From Nocardia spumae (GTDB lineage: Bacteria; Actinomycetota; Actinomycetes; Mycobacteriales; Mycobacteriaceae), in assembly GCF_020733635.1 (NCBI RefSeq), contig NZ_JAJFZL010000001.1, forward strand, positions 3,100,001 to 3,164,000: a stretch of DNA of 64,000 nt. Reading direction: 5' to 3'. How positions within the stretch are numbered: the stretch's first letter is position 1; every line of letters begins with the position of its first letter. Positions 37,888 through 46,209 of this stretch are shown in pieces. Under the pieces are notes generated by a model, which was given only the letters and a program-made list of their open reading frames with translations, was not told where the DNA came from and did not search any database. The translations under genes and the position numbers were made by a program.

Positions 37888-38058
37888 ATGCCAATCACAA
37901 TCCGCCGGGCGGTCGCGGCTACCGCCATAGCAGTCGGCCTGGGGGCCGTGATCGCCCCAGTCGCGTCGGCTGCGACGACCACCCCCAACCCGACGGCAAC
38001 ACAGGTCGGGTCCGTTTCCGTCTGCTTGAGCTTCGGCAGCGTCGCTGTGTGTCTCTGA
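37888..38058 (+). CDS. Very small secreted two-cysteine peptide
   Basis: A 56-codon gene encodes a classical signal peptide (MPITIRRAVAATAIAVGLGA onward) with a cleavage site after VASA near residue 28, leaving a mature peptide of about 28 residues. The mature part is Thr/Pro/Ser-rich and ends in VCLSFGSVAVCL, with Cys46 and Cys55 able to pair. GAAGGA lies seven bases before the ATG and a hairpin follows the stop. No family is recognised; similar tiny exported proteins of unknown function are common in Nocardia. It could be structural, a signal or antimicrobial. Confidence 0.7.
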   Translation: MPITIRRAVAATAIAVGLGAVIAPVASAATTTPNPTATQVGSVSVCLSFGSVAVCL

Positions 38059-38070
38059 GCCGACCGAACC

Positions 38071-38097
38071 GGGGCGCTGCCGGATCGGCGGCGCCCC
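38071..38097 (+). terminator. Hairpin after the small peptide gene
   Basis: GGGGCGCTGCCG and CGGCGGCGCCCC form a 12-bp stem with one G-T pair and a GAT loop, 12 bases after the stop. It has no U-tract. Confidence 0.7.
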
Positions 38098-38238
38098 TGC
38101 CGTGTGGGGGGCCGGCATCGAAATCGATTGGGAGACCGGGCGTATGCCTTCGCGCTGTCTGCTTGCTCACGGTTGTGTCTGCTGGTCGGTGAGGGTCGAT
38201 AGGGTTGGGGGGACCAAGCCGACCCAGAGGAGTTTGTC

Positions 38239-39246
38239 GTGAGCATTGCCGCCCGGACGCCTGTGACCGTCACCGTTACCGGAGCCGCCGGTCAGATCGC
38301 CTACGGGTTGCTGTTCCGGATCGCGTCCGGAGCCATGCTCGGGCCGGATACGCCCGTACGTTTGCGGCTGCTCGAGATCCCGGCCGCGGTCGGCGCGGTC
38401 GAGGGGGTCGCGATGGAACTCGAGGACGGTGCGTTTCCGCTCCTGGAGTCCATCGATATCAGCGACGATCCGTGGGTCGGATTCGACGGCGCGTCGGTGG
38501 CGATCCTGGTCGGCGCCCGGCCCCGGACCGCGGGGATGGAACGGTCGGATCTGCTGGCCGCCAACGGGCCGATCTTCACCGATCAGGGCGCGGCCATCAA
38601 CGCGAGCGCCGCCGGCGACGTGAAGGTGCTGGTGGTGGGAAATCCGGCCAACACCAATGCCTTCATCGCGATGAGCAACGCTCCGGATGTGCCGCCCGCC
38701 CGCTTCACCGCTCTGACCCGCCTCGACCACAACCGCGCGATCGCGCAGCTCGCCGCGCGCAGCGGCGCCCCGGCGGCGTCGATCACGCGAATGACGGTGT
38801 GGGGCAATCATTCCGCCACTCAATACCCGGATACCGGCCACGCCCTGATCGGCGGGCGGCCAGCCGATCAGGTGGTCGACGATCCGGCGTGGGTGCGCGA
38901 GACCTTCATTCCCACCGTCCAGCAGCGGGGCACCGCGATCATCGCCGCCCGCGGGGCGTCCTCGGCGGCCAGTGCCGCGAGTGCGGCCATCGATCACATC
39001 CACGACTGGGTTCGCGGCACCGCCGCCGGTGACTGGGTGTCGATGGCGGTGCCCTCGGACGGCTCCTACGGCGTCCCCGAGGGGCTGATCAGCTCGTTCC
39101 CGGTGACCTGCGTGGACGGGGAGTACACGGTCGTGCCCGGCCTCGAGATCGATGCGTTCTCGCGGGAGCGTATCGATCTCAGCGTCGCCGAGCTGGCGGC
39201 CGAGCGCGATGCGGTGATCGAACTCGGCTTCGCCAAACGCGGCTGA
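38239..39246 (+). CDS. mdh: Malate dehydrogenase
   Basis: Mdh interconverts malate and oxaloacetate with NAD in the TCA cycle. The 335-aa protein has the NAD-binding [15 protein letters not shown] starting at residue 15, substrate-binding [18 protein letters not shown], the LTRLDHNRA region, and the catalytic His in [12 protein letters not shown]. This is the cytosolic-type NAD enzyme found in actinobacteria. GAGGAG precedes the GTG. Confidence 0.96.
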   Translation: MSIAARTPVTVTVTGAAGQIAYGLLFRIASGAMLGPDTPVRLRLLEIPAAVGAVEGVAMELEDGAFPLLESIDISDDPWVGFDGASVAILVGARPRTAGMERSDLLAANGPIFTDQGAAINASAAGDVKVLVVGNPANTNAFIAMSNAPDVPPARFTALTRLDHNRAIAQLAARSGAPAASITRMTVWGNHSATQYPDTGHALIGGRPADQVVDDPAWVRETFIPTVQQRGTAIIAARGASSAASAASAAIDHIHDWVRGTAAGDWVSMAVPSDGSYGVPEGLISSFPVTCVDGEYTVVPGLEIDAFSRERIDLSVAELAAERDAVIELGFAKRG

Positions 39247-39250
39247 GCCG

Positions 39251-40120
39251 TCACACCTTCGCGATCACCGATTCCGCGTATCGCTGCAGGTGGGCGATCT
39301 TGTCCGCGAGCGGTTCGGTGTCGTCACCGGCGACGTAGGGGTAGCGGAAGCCGACGATCACATCGGTGACGCCCTTGTCCTCGAGGCGTTTGATGCCGTC
39401 GACGGTGTAGGCGTCCATCGAGGCCGCGTGAATTTCGAACGGTGTCGACGCCTCGCGCTCGGCGAGTAACTCGTTGAGCCGCACCAGCATGCGGTCGAGC
39501 TCCTCCGGATCGCCGCCGGCGTGCATCCAGCCGTCGCACAGGCGTACCGCACGGCGCAGGGCGGCATCGCTGTGCCCGCCCACGAGGATCGGCAGCCGCT
39601 CGGTCGCACCCGGGGTTATCTTGATCTTCTGAATGTCGTAGAACTCGCCGTGGTACTCGAAATATTCGCCGCGCGAGAGCCCGCGCACGATTTCGATGCA
39701 TTCGTCCATCCGCTTGCCGCGCCGCTCGAACGGCACGCCCATGATCTCGAAGTCCTCGGGCCACGGGCTGATGCCCACACCGAGCGAGAAGCGGTTGCCG
39801 CTGAGATAGGCCAGCGAGGCGGCCTGTTTGGCCACCAGGACCGGCGGGCGGATGGGCAGCTTCACCACGAAGGGGGTGAACCGCAGGGTGGTGGTCGCCG
39901 CGGCGAGGGCGGCGGACAGGATGAACGCCTCGATGAACGGTTTACCGTCGAGGAATTCCCGGGAACCGTCCGGGGTGTAGGGATAGGTCGAATCCGATTC
40001 CGCGGGATAGGCGATGCTGTCGGCGATCGACATGCTGTGGAACCCAGCGGCCTCCGCGGCCTGCGCCAGCGGAATGTAGTGCGCCGGATCGGTCATCGCC
40101 TCCGCGTAGGTGAAACGCAT
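39251..40120 (-). CDS. LLM-class F420-dependent oxidoreductase
   Basis: The 289-aa protein is a luciferase-like TIM barrel of the F420-dependent type: MRFTYAEAMTDP start, SMSIADSIAYPA, RFSLGVGISPWPEDFEIMGV and PILVGGHSDAALRRAV. The substrate is not known. Two KstR-like operators lie upstream (40172-40185 and, with one mismatch, 40251-40264), which suggests a place in sterol or steroid breakdown, where F420 enzymes of this class are known. It converges with mdh, four bases apart. Confidence 0.88.
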   Translation of the reverse strand: MRFTYAEAMTDPAHYIPLAQAAEAAGFHSMSIADSIAYPAESDSTYPYTPDGSREFLDGKPFIEAFILSAALAAATTTLRFTPFVVKLPIRPPVLVAKQAASLAYLSGNRFSLGVGISPWPEDFEIMGVPFERRGKRMDECIEIVRGLSRGEYFEYHGEFYDIQKIKITPGATERLPILVGGHSDAALRRAVRLCDGWMHAGGDPEELDRMLVRLNELLAEREASTPFEIHAASMDAYTVDGIKRLEDKGVTDVIVGFRYPYVAGDDTEPLADKIAHLQRYAESVIAKV

Positions 40121-40171
40121 CGGTGGTCCTCTCGGGTGTTGCTCCGATATGAAACTAGAACTCTACAAAAC

Positions 40172-40185
40172 TAGAACAGATTCTA
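40172..40185. promoter_or_regulatory. KstR-like operator upstream of the F420 oxidoreductase
   Basis: TAGAACAGATTCTA fits the KstR consensus TNNAACNNGTTNNA except for A in place of the first G of GTT. It extends to a longer palindrome, ACTAGAACAGATTCTAGT, at 40170-40187. It lies about 50 bases before the start of the minus-strand gene. A second near match, GTGAACTTGTTCTA, is at 40251-40264 (first base differs). Confidence 0.6.
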
Positions 40186-40314
40186 GTTGTGAGTGCGATC
40201 CTAGCCCGATAGGCAGTGCGCTGTCCCGAGATCAGCCACTGAGCGGTTCCGTGAACTTGTTCTAATAGTTCGCGTCGGTGGCCGGCGATCGACGATACCG
40301 GCCGCCGACGATTC

Positions 40315-40343
40315 GTGGCCCGGACCGTGCAGGTCCGGGCCAC
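40315..40343. terminator. Hairpin terminator after the ESX-substrate-like pair
   Basis: GTGGCCCGGACC and GGTCCGGGCCAC form a perfect 12-bp stem with a GTGCA loop. It lies just downstream of the minus-strand gene ending at 40372. Confidence 0.75.
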
Positions 40344-40371
40344 GAGGATGGCGGTGACGCCAGGTCGGAGA

Positions 40372-42027
40372 TCAGAGCTGGTCGTTCTCGTATTCGCTGA
40401 TGATCTCGTCGGAATGGGTCTGGCCGATGACCTCGGGTGCGCTCTCGCCGAGCGGTCCGGTGAGATCGGTATTGCCGGTGGCACTTTGGTAGTTCTGCAC
40501 CGTGCGGCCGCGTTCCTCATCGCTGTTGCGCCCGCCCGCGGCGGCGGGGCCGCCGCCGCCCATGAACCCCGAACCCGGGGTGGCCTGTCCAGGCGTGCCC
40601 GGCATACCCGGGCCGAAGGGCATACCGGGGACCCCGGCCGGGCGACCGGGGACCGAGGAGCCGATGCCGGGTTTGGCCGCGGTGCCGCCACCGGAGGCGG
40701 TGTTGCCCAGCAGGCCACCGAGACCGCCGCCGGCCCCGGTCATCGAACCCGGATGGGCGCCGTTGCCGCCGCCGAAGCCGCTGGCATGGGTGGATGCCGT
40801 GCCGGACAGGCCGGAGCCGAGATCGCCGAGCCCGGCGGCCTGGGTATCGGCGCCGCCCGAGAGCAGGCCCTGAGCCTGTTCCATGATCGGCTGCCCGACG
40901 TTCTGGGCCACCGACTGGGCGACGTCGGCCGCATTCGGGCCGTTGGCGCCCACCAGCTGGTTCACCACATTGCTCAACTGGCCGGTGTAACCGCCCAATT
41001 CGCCGCGGGTGGCATTGACGATGGTGACCGCCTGCCCGAGGTGTTCGGTCGCGGTGGTCATGAGAACGCCCTGGGCGGGCGGAGTGAAGATCAACGGCGC
41101 CAGGGCCGAGGCCTGTGCGGCGAAGGATTCCGCGACCGCGGTCAGTTGCACATTGCCGCGCTGGACGACCGCGGCGGCCTCTTCGGTCAGCTTGGAGATG
41201 TCGAAACCGCGCTGACTGGCGTCCTCGCCGTGGGCTTGGGCCTGCTGCCCGGCCGTCTGCGCGCTGTTGGCGGACTTGCCCTGCCACACCTGCTCGACCG
41301 ATTTCATCGCGCCCATGCCGACTTGCATGGCGCTCTGGATGACCTGGGACGACTGACTGAGCAGGTCGGCCGGATTCAGCGAGCCCATGACGCCGGTGCC
41401 GAAACTGGACAGCAGGTCGAGGAACGGCTTGAAGAGCATGTCGATTCCCGGAATGGCGGGCAGCGCCATACCGCTCATCAACGCGGCCACCGGATCGGCC
41501 GGCATATTCGCCGGAAGCACGCCGGTGACGGGCGCGGCCGCGGCCGCCTGCTGGACGGCACCGGTCGCCCCGCCGAGGGCGGCGGGGGCCTGGTTCAACG
41601 CGGCGTGTGCGCCGTCGAGCACAGTCGGTGCGCCCGCCACGCCGCCGAGGACGCCGGCGGCCTGATCGATCGCACCGTGACCGGCGCCGAGGAGTGGGGA
41701 GAGCGCATCTCCCACGACGCCGTGGGCCTCGGAGGGGTCGGGAGCGCCGGATCCCCCACCGGGCAGATGTGGTGCGCCCAGGGCGTGTGATCCGTCGTCG
41801 TATTCCTTGCGCGCGGTCGTGAAGGCAGGCGCCTGTGCGGGCGGAGTATCCGGCGGCAGCTGCGGCATCGAAAGATCGGCGAAGGGGCCCTGCTGCTCGG
41901 CCGGGGCCAGTGTCGCGTCCGGTGCGGAGGCCGCCGGGGCGGCGGGCGCCACCGGTGAGGACGGCGCGGTGGGTGCGGCCGGTGCGGCGATGACGCCGCT
42001 GTCGGTACCGGAACCGATGGTGTGCAC
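40372..42027 (-). CDS. Large Ala/Gly/Pro-rich ESX (type VII) substrate-like protein
   Basis: The 551-aa protein has an Ala/Pro-rich N-terminus, a helical central region (about residues 190-370) with a W-x-G motif in VEQVWQGKSANSAQTAG followed by long helices, a Gly/Pro-rich stretch and an acidic tail ending in SEYENDQL. The W-x-G helical region recalls WXG100/PPE-type secreted proteins, and no Sec signal peptide is present. It starts three bases after the smaller partner gene and should be co-expressed. The match is structural rather than to a named family. Confidence 0.6.
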   Translation of the reverse strand: MHTIGSGTDSGVIAAPAAPTAPSSPVAPAAPAASAPDATLAPAEQQGPFADLSMPQLPPDTPPAQAPAFTTARKEYDDGSHALGAPHLPGGGSGAPDPSEAHGVVGDALSPLLGAGHGAIDQAAGVLGGVAGAPTVLDGAHAALNQAPAALGGATGAVQQAAAAAPVTGVLPANMPADPVAALMSGMALPAIPGIDMLFKPFLDLLSSFGTGVMGSLNPADLLSQSSQVIQSAMQVGMGAMKSVEQVWQGKSANSAQTAGQQAQAHGEDASQRGFDISKLTEEAAAVVQRGNVQLTAVAESFAAQASALAPLIFTPPAQGVLMTTATEHLGQAVTIVNATRGELGGYTGQLSNVVNQLVGANGPNAADVAQSVAQNVGQPIMEQAQGLLSGGADTQAAGLGDLGSGLSGTASTHASGFGGGNGAHPGSMTGAGGGLGGLLGNTASGGGTAAKPGIGSSVPGRPAGVPGMPFGPGMPGTPGQATPGSGFMGGGGPAAAGGRNSDEERGRTVQNYQSATGNTDLTGPLGESAPEVIGQTHSDEIISEYENDQL

Positions 42028-42030
42028 CGA

Positions 42031-42357
42031 TCAGCCCCCGATCCCGTTGCCGATGGCCCCGAGAATGCCCGAAGCCGCATCGTCGGAGTCGTCGATGAGC
42101 GCCGCGGTGCCGAATGCGGACTGCCCCAGGTGATTGCATTTGGCCGACAGATCGTTCACATCGCTGCAGTGCAGCACCTGGGCGGCGGCGAACATCGCGA
42201 GATAGTCGGCGCCGATGAGTCCGAAGACCGGGGTCATCGCTGCGACGTGTGTGGCGGTATCCATATTCGCCGCGCCGGCGATCTCGGTCGCGATTCCCTC
42301 GTGCGCCGTTCCGAATGCTCGCACGGCATTCGTTTCCGCGCTGAGATCGATGGTCAT
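42031..42357 (-). CDS. Small ESX secretion-target protein, EspC-like
   Basis: The 108-aa protein is helical with an Ala-rich pattern (AVRAFGTAHEGIATEIAGAA) and a second helical half (FGLIGADYLAMFAAAQVL), the layout of EspC/type VII secretion target proteins of about 100 residues. Two cysteines (HCSD, KCNH) are unusual for the family. It lies directly upstream of the large partner gene on the same strand. No ESX core genes (EccB-E, EsxA/B) are in this window. Confidence 0.6.
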   Translation of the reverse strand: MTIDLSAETNAVRAFGTAHEGIATEIAGAANMDTATHVAAMTPVFGLIGADYLAMFAAAQVLHCSDVNDLSAKCNHLGQSAFGTAALIDDSDDAASGILGAIGNGIGG

Positions 42358-42487
42358 CGAATCTGCCCCCCAATCGTCGTGGTCAACTTCGCGTCAACGT
42401 CGAACCAGCCTCGCGACCGGGGCGACCGGAGGCTGGGCTGGGCCTCAATATAGCCGACCACGACGACGTCGTTCGAGCCCGAATAAC

Positions 42488-42518
42488 TAGAACTTGTTGC
42501 AAATTAGAACGCGTTCTA
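42488..42518. promoter_or_regulatory. Two adjacent KstR-type operators
   Basis: TAGAACTTGTTGCA at 42488-42501 and the perfect palindrome TAGAACGCGTTCTA at 42505-42518 both match the KstR consensus TNNAACNNGTTNNA without mismatch, three bases apart. The second ends 12 bases before the ATG of the SDR gene. The match to the KstR consensus is established knowledge; binding here is inferred. Confidence 0.8.
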
Positions 42519-42530
42519 TAGTCTCGTCGC

Positions 42531-43523
42531 ATGAAGGTCGCAGTGACCGGCGCAGCCGGCTTCCTTGGCACGAATCTGCTCCACCAGCTGGTGGAGCGTG
42601 GTCACGAGGTGACCGCGATCGACCGGGTCCGGCCCACCGGCGCAACGGATCCGAATGTGACCTGGGTGAGTGGTGATGTGCTGGATCCGGCATCGATGCG
42701 CTCCGCCCTGGCGGGTGCCGAGGTCGTCTACCACCTGGTGGCCGTCATCACCCTGGCGCAGCGCAACGATCTGGCCTGGCGGGTCAACACCGAGGGTGTG
42801 CGGGTCGTCGCCGAGGCCGCGCTCGCGGTCGGCGCCCGGCGCATGGTGCACGCGAGTTCTATCCACGCGTTCAACCAGTACAGCTGCGGTGGACGCATCG
42901 ACGAGAACGCGCCGCGGTCGACCGAGCCGGAGCTGCCCGTCTACGACCGTTCCAAGTTCCAGGGCGAGATCGAGCTGCGCGCGGTCATCGAGCAGGGGCT
43001 CGATGCGGTGATCTGCAATCCGACCGGTGTCTACGGTCCCGTCGACCACTCCGACTCGCGGATCAACACCACACTGTGGGATGCGGCGCGCGGGCGGGTG
43101 CCGGTGATGATCGGCGGTGGTTTCGACCTGGTCGACGTGCGCGATGTCGCGACCGGCCTGATTCTCGCCGGTGAGCGCGGGCGGACCGGTGAGAACTACC
43201 TGCTGTCGGGCGCGATGGTGTCCATGCTCGAGGTCACCCAGCTCGCCGCGCAGGTGAACGGCAAGCGCGGACCGCGCTTCGCGATTCCGGCCAAGGTCAT
43301 CTCCGGGGCGCTGCCGGTGCTGGAGCCGATCGGCAAGATGCTGGGCAGCGATCGGGTCTCGCGCGCGGCGATGGGGGCGCTGCTGTCGGCGCCCGAGATC
43401 GACGGCACGAAGGCGCGCACCGAACTCGGCTATCAGCCGCGGTCGACCGAGGAGACCGTCCGCGATCTGGTGGCCTTCTACAAGGGTGAATCGGTGCCAT
43501 CGGTCGCGCGCAGTATGGCCTGA
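42531..43523 (+). CDS. NAD(P)-dependent epimerase/dehydratase (extended SDR)
   Basis: The 330-aa protein has the Rossmann motif TGAAGFLGTNL (residues 6-16), a YDRSK catalytic pair near residue 140 and NPTGVYGP, as in extended short-chain dehydrogenases. Members act on sugar nucleotides, 3-beta-hydroxysteroids or flavonoid-type substrates. The double KstR-type operator directly upstream makes a sterol-linked substrate plausible. The start is fixed by the promoter-proximal ATG; the 3' end overlaps the convergent hydrolase by 46 bases. Confidence 0.85.
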   Translation: MKVAVTGAAGFLGTNLLHQLVERGHEVTAIDRVRPTGATDPNVTWVSGDVLDPASMRSALAGAEVVYHLVAVITLAQRNDLAWRVNTEGVRVVAEAALAVGARRMVHASSIHAFNQYSCGGRIDENAPRSTEPELPVYDRSKFQGEIELRAVIEQGLDAVICNPTGVYGPVDHSDSRINTTLWDAARGRVPVMIGGGFDLVDVRDVATGLILAGERGRTGENYLLSGAMVSMLEVTQLAAQVNGKRGPRFAIPAKVISGALPVLEPIGKMLGSDRVSRAAMGALLSAPEIDGTKARTELGYQPRSTEETVRDLVAFYKGESVPSVARSMA

Positions 43524-44662
43524 GGATCTTCGCCGGCGGCTGCGTCGAAGGCGGAAGATCCTCGGACGGTTGCTCGAGCGTGTGGGTTGGTCGCGGCCGC
43601 GGTGAGGTCCGCGAGTCGTCGCGCGGTGGTGAAATCGGAAGTGAGCCGGGTCTTGGTCATGGCGAAGGAGACGCCCGTGGCGGTGTCGACGTAGGCGTAG
43701 CTGCCGCCACCACCGACCCAGCCGAACGTGGTCGAGGCCTCGTCCGGGCCGCTGCCCAGGCGGCCGAGGGGATAGCCCAGGGCCAGTCGCACGGGGTTGC
43801 CGAAGACCTGATCGGTGCCCTCGAAGGCCACGGCGGTGATCTCGGCCAGCCGGTGTGAGTCGATGAGCCGACCGTCGAGGAGCGCGGCGTTCGCGGCCGC
43901 CATTCCCCGCGCGGTGAAGGTGCCCACCGACGGAATATCGGCTTGCAGGATCTCGCGGCTGTTGCCCATGGCCGCGGTGGGTCGCATTTCCCAGGGCGCG
44001 AGAACGGCATCGTCGTCGGGTGGGGCGAGTGGGCGCGGTGTGCTGTCTTCCAGTCGTGCCAGGCGGTCCAGCTCGGTGTGGGGCACACCGAAGTACAGCT
44101 CGCCGTCGATGCCCAGGTCCGCGGCGACCCACTCGTGCAGAAGTTGCCGCATCGGTTTGCCGGTGGCCCGGCGCGCGATCTCGCCGACGAGGTAGCCGAA
44201 GGTGAACGAGTGGTACCCCGTCGCGGTCCCGGGGCGCCAGCGTGGTTTCGCGTCGGCGATCGCGGTACAGACCCGCGACCAGTCGGGCAGATCGGCGGGG
44301 CCGATGTCGCGCGGCATCGCGGGTACACCGGCCGAGTGCGTGAGCACATGTCGAAGTGTCGCGAACTCCTTGCCGTGGGTACCGAATTCCGGCCACACGT
44401 CGGCCACGGGTGTGTCGTATCCGACGGCGCCGGTCCGGACGAGCAGGTGGGCGATCAGCGACGTCATGGCCTTGCCGGTGGAGAAGCTGAAGAACGGGGT
44501 GTCCGCTGTCGCCCGGCGCCCGGTGACACTGTCGGCGACGCCTGCGACGGCGTCGACGACCAGAACACCGTTCTGGTAAACGGCGACCTGCACGCCGGTT
44601 TCGGCGCCGGTGTCGACGAACTCGTCGAGGGCGCTCTGGATCCGGTGCTGCAGTGCGGGCAT
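43478..44662 (-). CDS. Serine hydrolase of the beta-lactamase/class C family
   Basis: The 394-aa protein has the active-site S-x-x-K as Ser61-Thr-Gly-Lys64 (FFSFSTGKAM), a LRHVLTHSAGVP segment, a Tyr motif in TGYHSFTFGYL and GWVGGGGSY in place of the third motif. Such enzymes are usually esterases or peptidases rather than true beta-lactamases. No signal peptide is seen, suggesting a cytoplasmic esterase. ATG at 44662 is chosen; the frame extends to 44764 with low-complexity, Gly/Arg-rich residues that look non-coding. Confidence 0.85.
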   Translation of the reverse strand: MPALQHRIQSALDEFVDTGAETGVQVAVYQNGVLVVDAVAGVADSVTGRRATADTPFFSFSTGKAMTSLIAHLLVRTGAVGYDTPVADVWPEFGTHGKEFATLRHVLTHSAGVPAMPRDIGPADLPDWSRVCTAIADAKPRWRPGTATGYHSFTFGYLVGEIARRATGKPMRQLLHEWVAADLGIDGELYFGVPHTELDRLARLEDSTPRPLAPPDDDAVLAPWEMRPTAAMGNSREILQADIPSVGTFTARGMAAANAALLDGRLIDSHRLAEITAVAFEGTDQVFGNPVRLALGYPLGRLGSGPDEASTTFGWVGGGGSYAYVDTATGVSFAMTKTRLTSDFTTARRLADLTAAATNPHARATVRGSSAFDAAAGEDPQAILRATDGTDSPL

Positions 44663-44978
44663 CGGCGTCACCGCCTCGGCCACGTGTGGCGAGTCCGGCT
44701 CGACATCGGCGGCTTGCCGACGGCGAAGCCGACGGTCGGCGCCGCCGCCCACGCCGCCGCCCACGCATCGGGGGACGGGAACGGCCCCAGCGCGACATCC
44801 GGTGCCCTGTCGGTCATGTCATGTCCTCGATCGAGTGTTGTGCGCCCCTCTCGATGACGACGGGCACGCGCCGCGAAATTCATCGGTCCGCGCGTGCCGG
44901 CGCGCCGGAAACCGGCCTCCGGCCACGCCGGGTAGCCACTTGCGGAGTGGTTTCCGCCGACGCTCGATTGACATAGTC
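44663..44978. other. Intergenic region between the hydrolase and radical SAM genes
   Basis: The 5' region of the hydrolase and the upstream region of the SOS-controlled radical SAM gene share about 340 bases. An open frame on the minus strand (44668-44883) overlaps the hydrolase start and shows no recognisable domain; it is not called. Confidence 0.4.
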
Positions 44979-44994
44979 TCGAACGAATGTTCGA
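44968..44994 (+). promoter_or_regulatory. SOS-controlled promoter of the radical SAM gene
   Basis: A perfect LexA box, TCGAACGAATGTTCGA, lies at 44979-44994 between a consensus -35 TTGACA at 44968-44973 and the GTG at 45003. A 17-base spacer would put a weak -10 (TCGACT) at 44991-44996 and transcription start close to 45003, so the mRNA may be leaderless. LexA bound here would cover the promoter. Confidence 0.85.
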
Positions 44995-45002
44995 CTGGAC
45001 GG

Positions 45003-46046
45003 GTGCGATGGCAGAACCAGAACCCGGCGGCCGACGACGGCGCGCTTCCGGGGATGGAGCGAACCGGCCTCGTCCGTAGCGTGCAGACTCCCGAATTCGA
45101 GGGCGTCACCTTCCATGAGGTGCTGTGCAAGAGCGCGCTGAACAAGGTGCCGCAGCGTTCGGCCGTCCCGTTCGAGTGGACCGTCAATCCGATGCGCGGC
45201 TGCTCACACGCCTGCCGCTACTGCTTCGCGCGCCCCACCCACGAATATCTGGATCTGGACGCGGGCCGCGATTTCGATACCCAGATCGTGGTCAAGACCA
45301 ATATCGCGGCGGTGCTGCGCCAGGAACTCCGGCGGCGTTCGTGGCGGCGCGATCCGGTCGCGCTGGGCACCAATACCGACCCCTATCAGCGGGCCGAGGG
45401 CCGCTATCGACTGATGCCGGACATCATCACCGCCCTCACCGAGTCGGGCACGCCGTTCTCCCTACTGACCAAGGGCACCCTGCTGCGGCGCGATCTGCCG
45501 CTGCTGGTGCAGTCGGCCCAGGTGGTCCCGGTACATCTGGCCCTCTCCGTCGCGACGATCGACGACGACCTGCACCGTGGCATGGAACCCGGCACGCCCG
45601 GCCCACGCGCGCGGCTGGAATTGGTGCGCGTGCTGACCGAGGCCGGATTCGAGGTCAACGTCATGGTCGCCCCGGTCGTTCCGTACCTCACCGACGGCAC
45701 CGATCATCTGGACCAGCTACTCGGGTCGATCGCGGCGGCCGGTGCCGCTCGCGCGACCGTTCTGCCCATGCACCTGCGGGGAAGCACCCGGGGCTGGTTC
45801 CTGCAGTGGCTCGCCGAACATCACCCGGCCCTGCTTCGGCACTACCGGCAGTTGTACGGTCGTGGGGCGTACGTCACACCGGAGTACGCTGCGTGGTTAC
45901 GTGAGCGGGTCGATCCGATGCTGGCCCGGTACGGACTGGACCGACACCGGGAACCCTCGGCGCGGGGCCGGTTCGGCGGGCCCGCCCGGCCGGGCGGTGC
46001 TCCGGACGCAGCGCAGCTCGAACCGCAGTTGTCATTGTTCGGTTGA
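45003..46046 (+). CDS. Radical SAM protein (Rv2578c-like), SOS-controlled
   Basis: The 347-aa protein has the radical SAM cluster C-x3-C-x2-C in RGCSHACRYCFARPTHEY and further typical segments (ALGTNTDPYQRAEGRYRL, LTKGTLLRRDL). It closely follows M. tuberculosis Rv2578c, annotated as spore-photoproduct-lyase-like; the substrate is unknown, but DNA repair is suggested by the SOS box. GTG at 45003 gives the same start as the relative (MRW). The gene follows a perfect LexA box by eight bases. Confidence 0.88.
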   Translation: MRWQNQNPAADDGALPGMERTGLVRSVQTPEFEGVTFHEVLCKSALNKVPQRSAVPFEWTVNPMRGCSHACRYCFARPTHEYLDLDAGRDFDTQIVVKTNIAAVLRQELRRRSWRRDPVALGTNTDPYQRAEGRYRLMPDIITALTESGTPFSLLTKGTLLRRDLPLLVQSAQVVPVHLALSVATIDDDLHRGMEPGTPGPRARLELVRVLTEAGFEVNVMVAPVVPYLTDGTDHLDQLLGSIAAAGAARATVLPMHLRGSTRGWFLQWLAEHHPALLRHYRQLYGRGAYVTPEYAAWLRERVDPMLARYGLDRHREPSARGRFGGPARPGGAPDAAQLEPQLSLFG

Positions 46047-46209
46047 TCGCCCCCGGCAGGCCCGACGGTCTTCGGGGCCCGGCCGTATCGTCGGCCGAAT
46101 CCTGTTGTACCGCATGCTCGCCGGGTTTTTCGTTCTGCGGATTCTCCGGGGAGCCGCGGAGTAACTTGGCGTGTGGTAGCTCATCCCTACGAGGAAGTGA
46201 TGCAGGCGC

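Noticed and set aside
44668..44883. Minus-strand 71-codon frame upstream of the serine hydrolase
   Set aside because: It overlaps the hydrolase start, contains no known motif and lies in a probable regulatory region.
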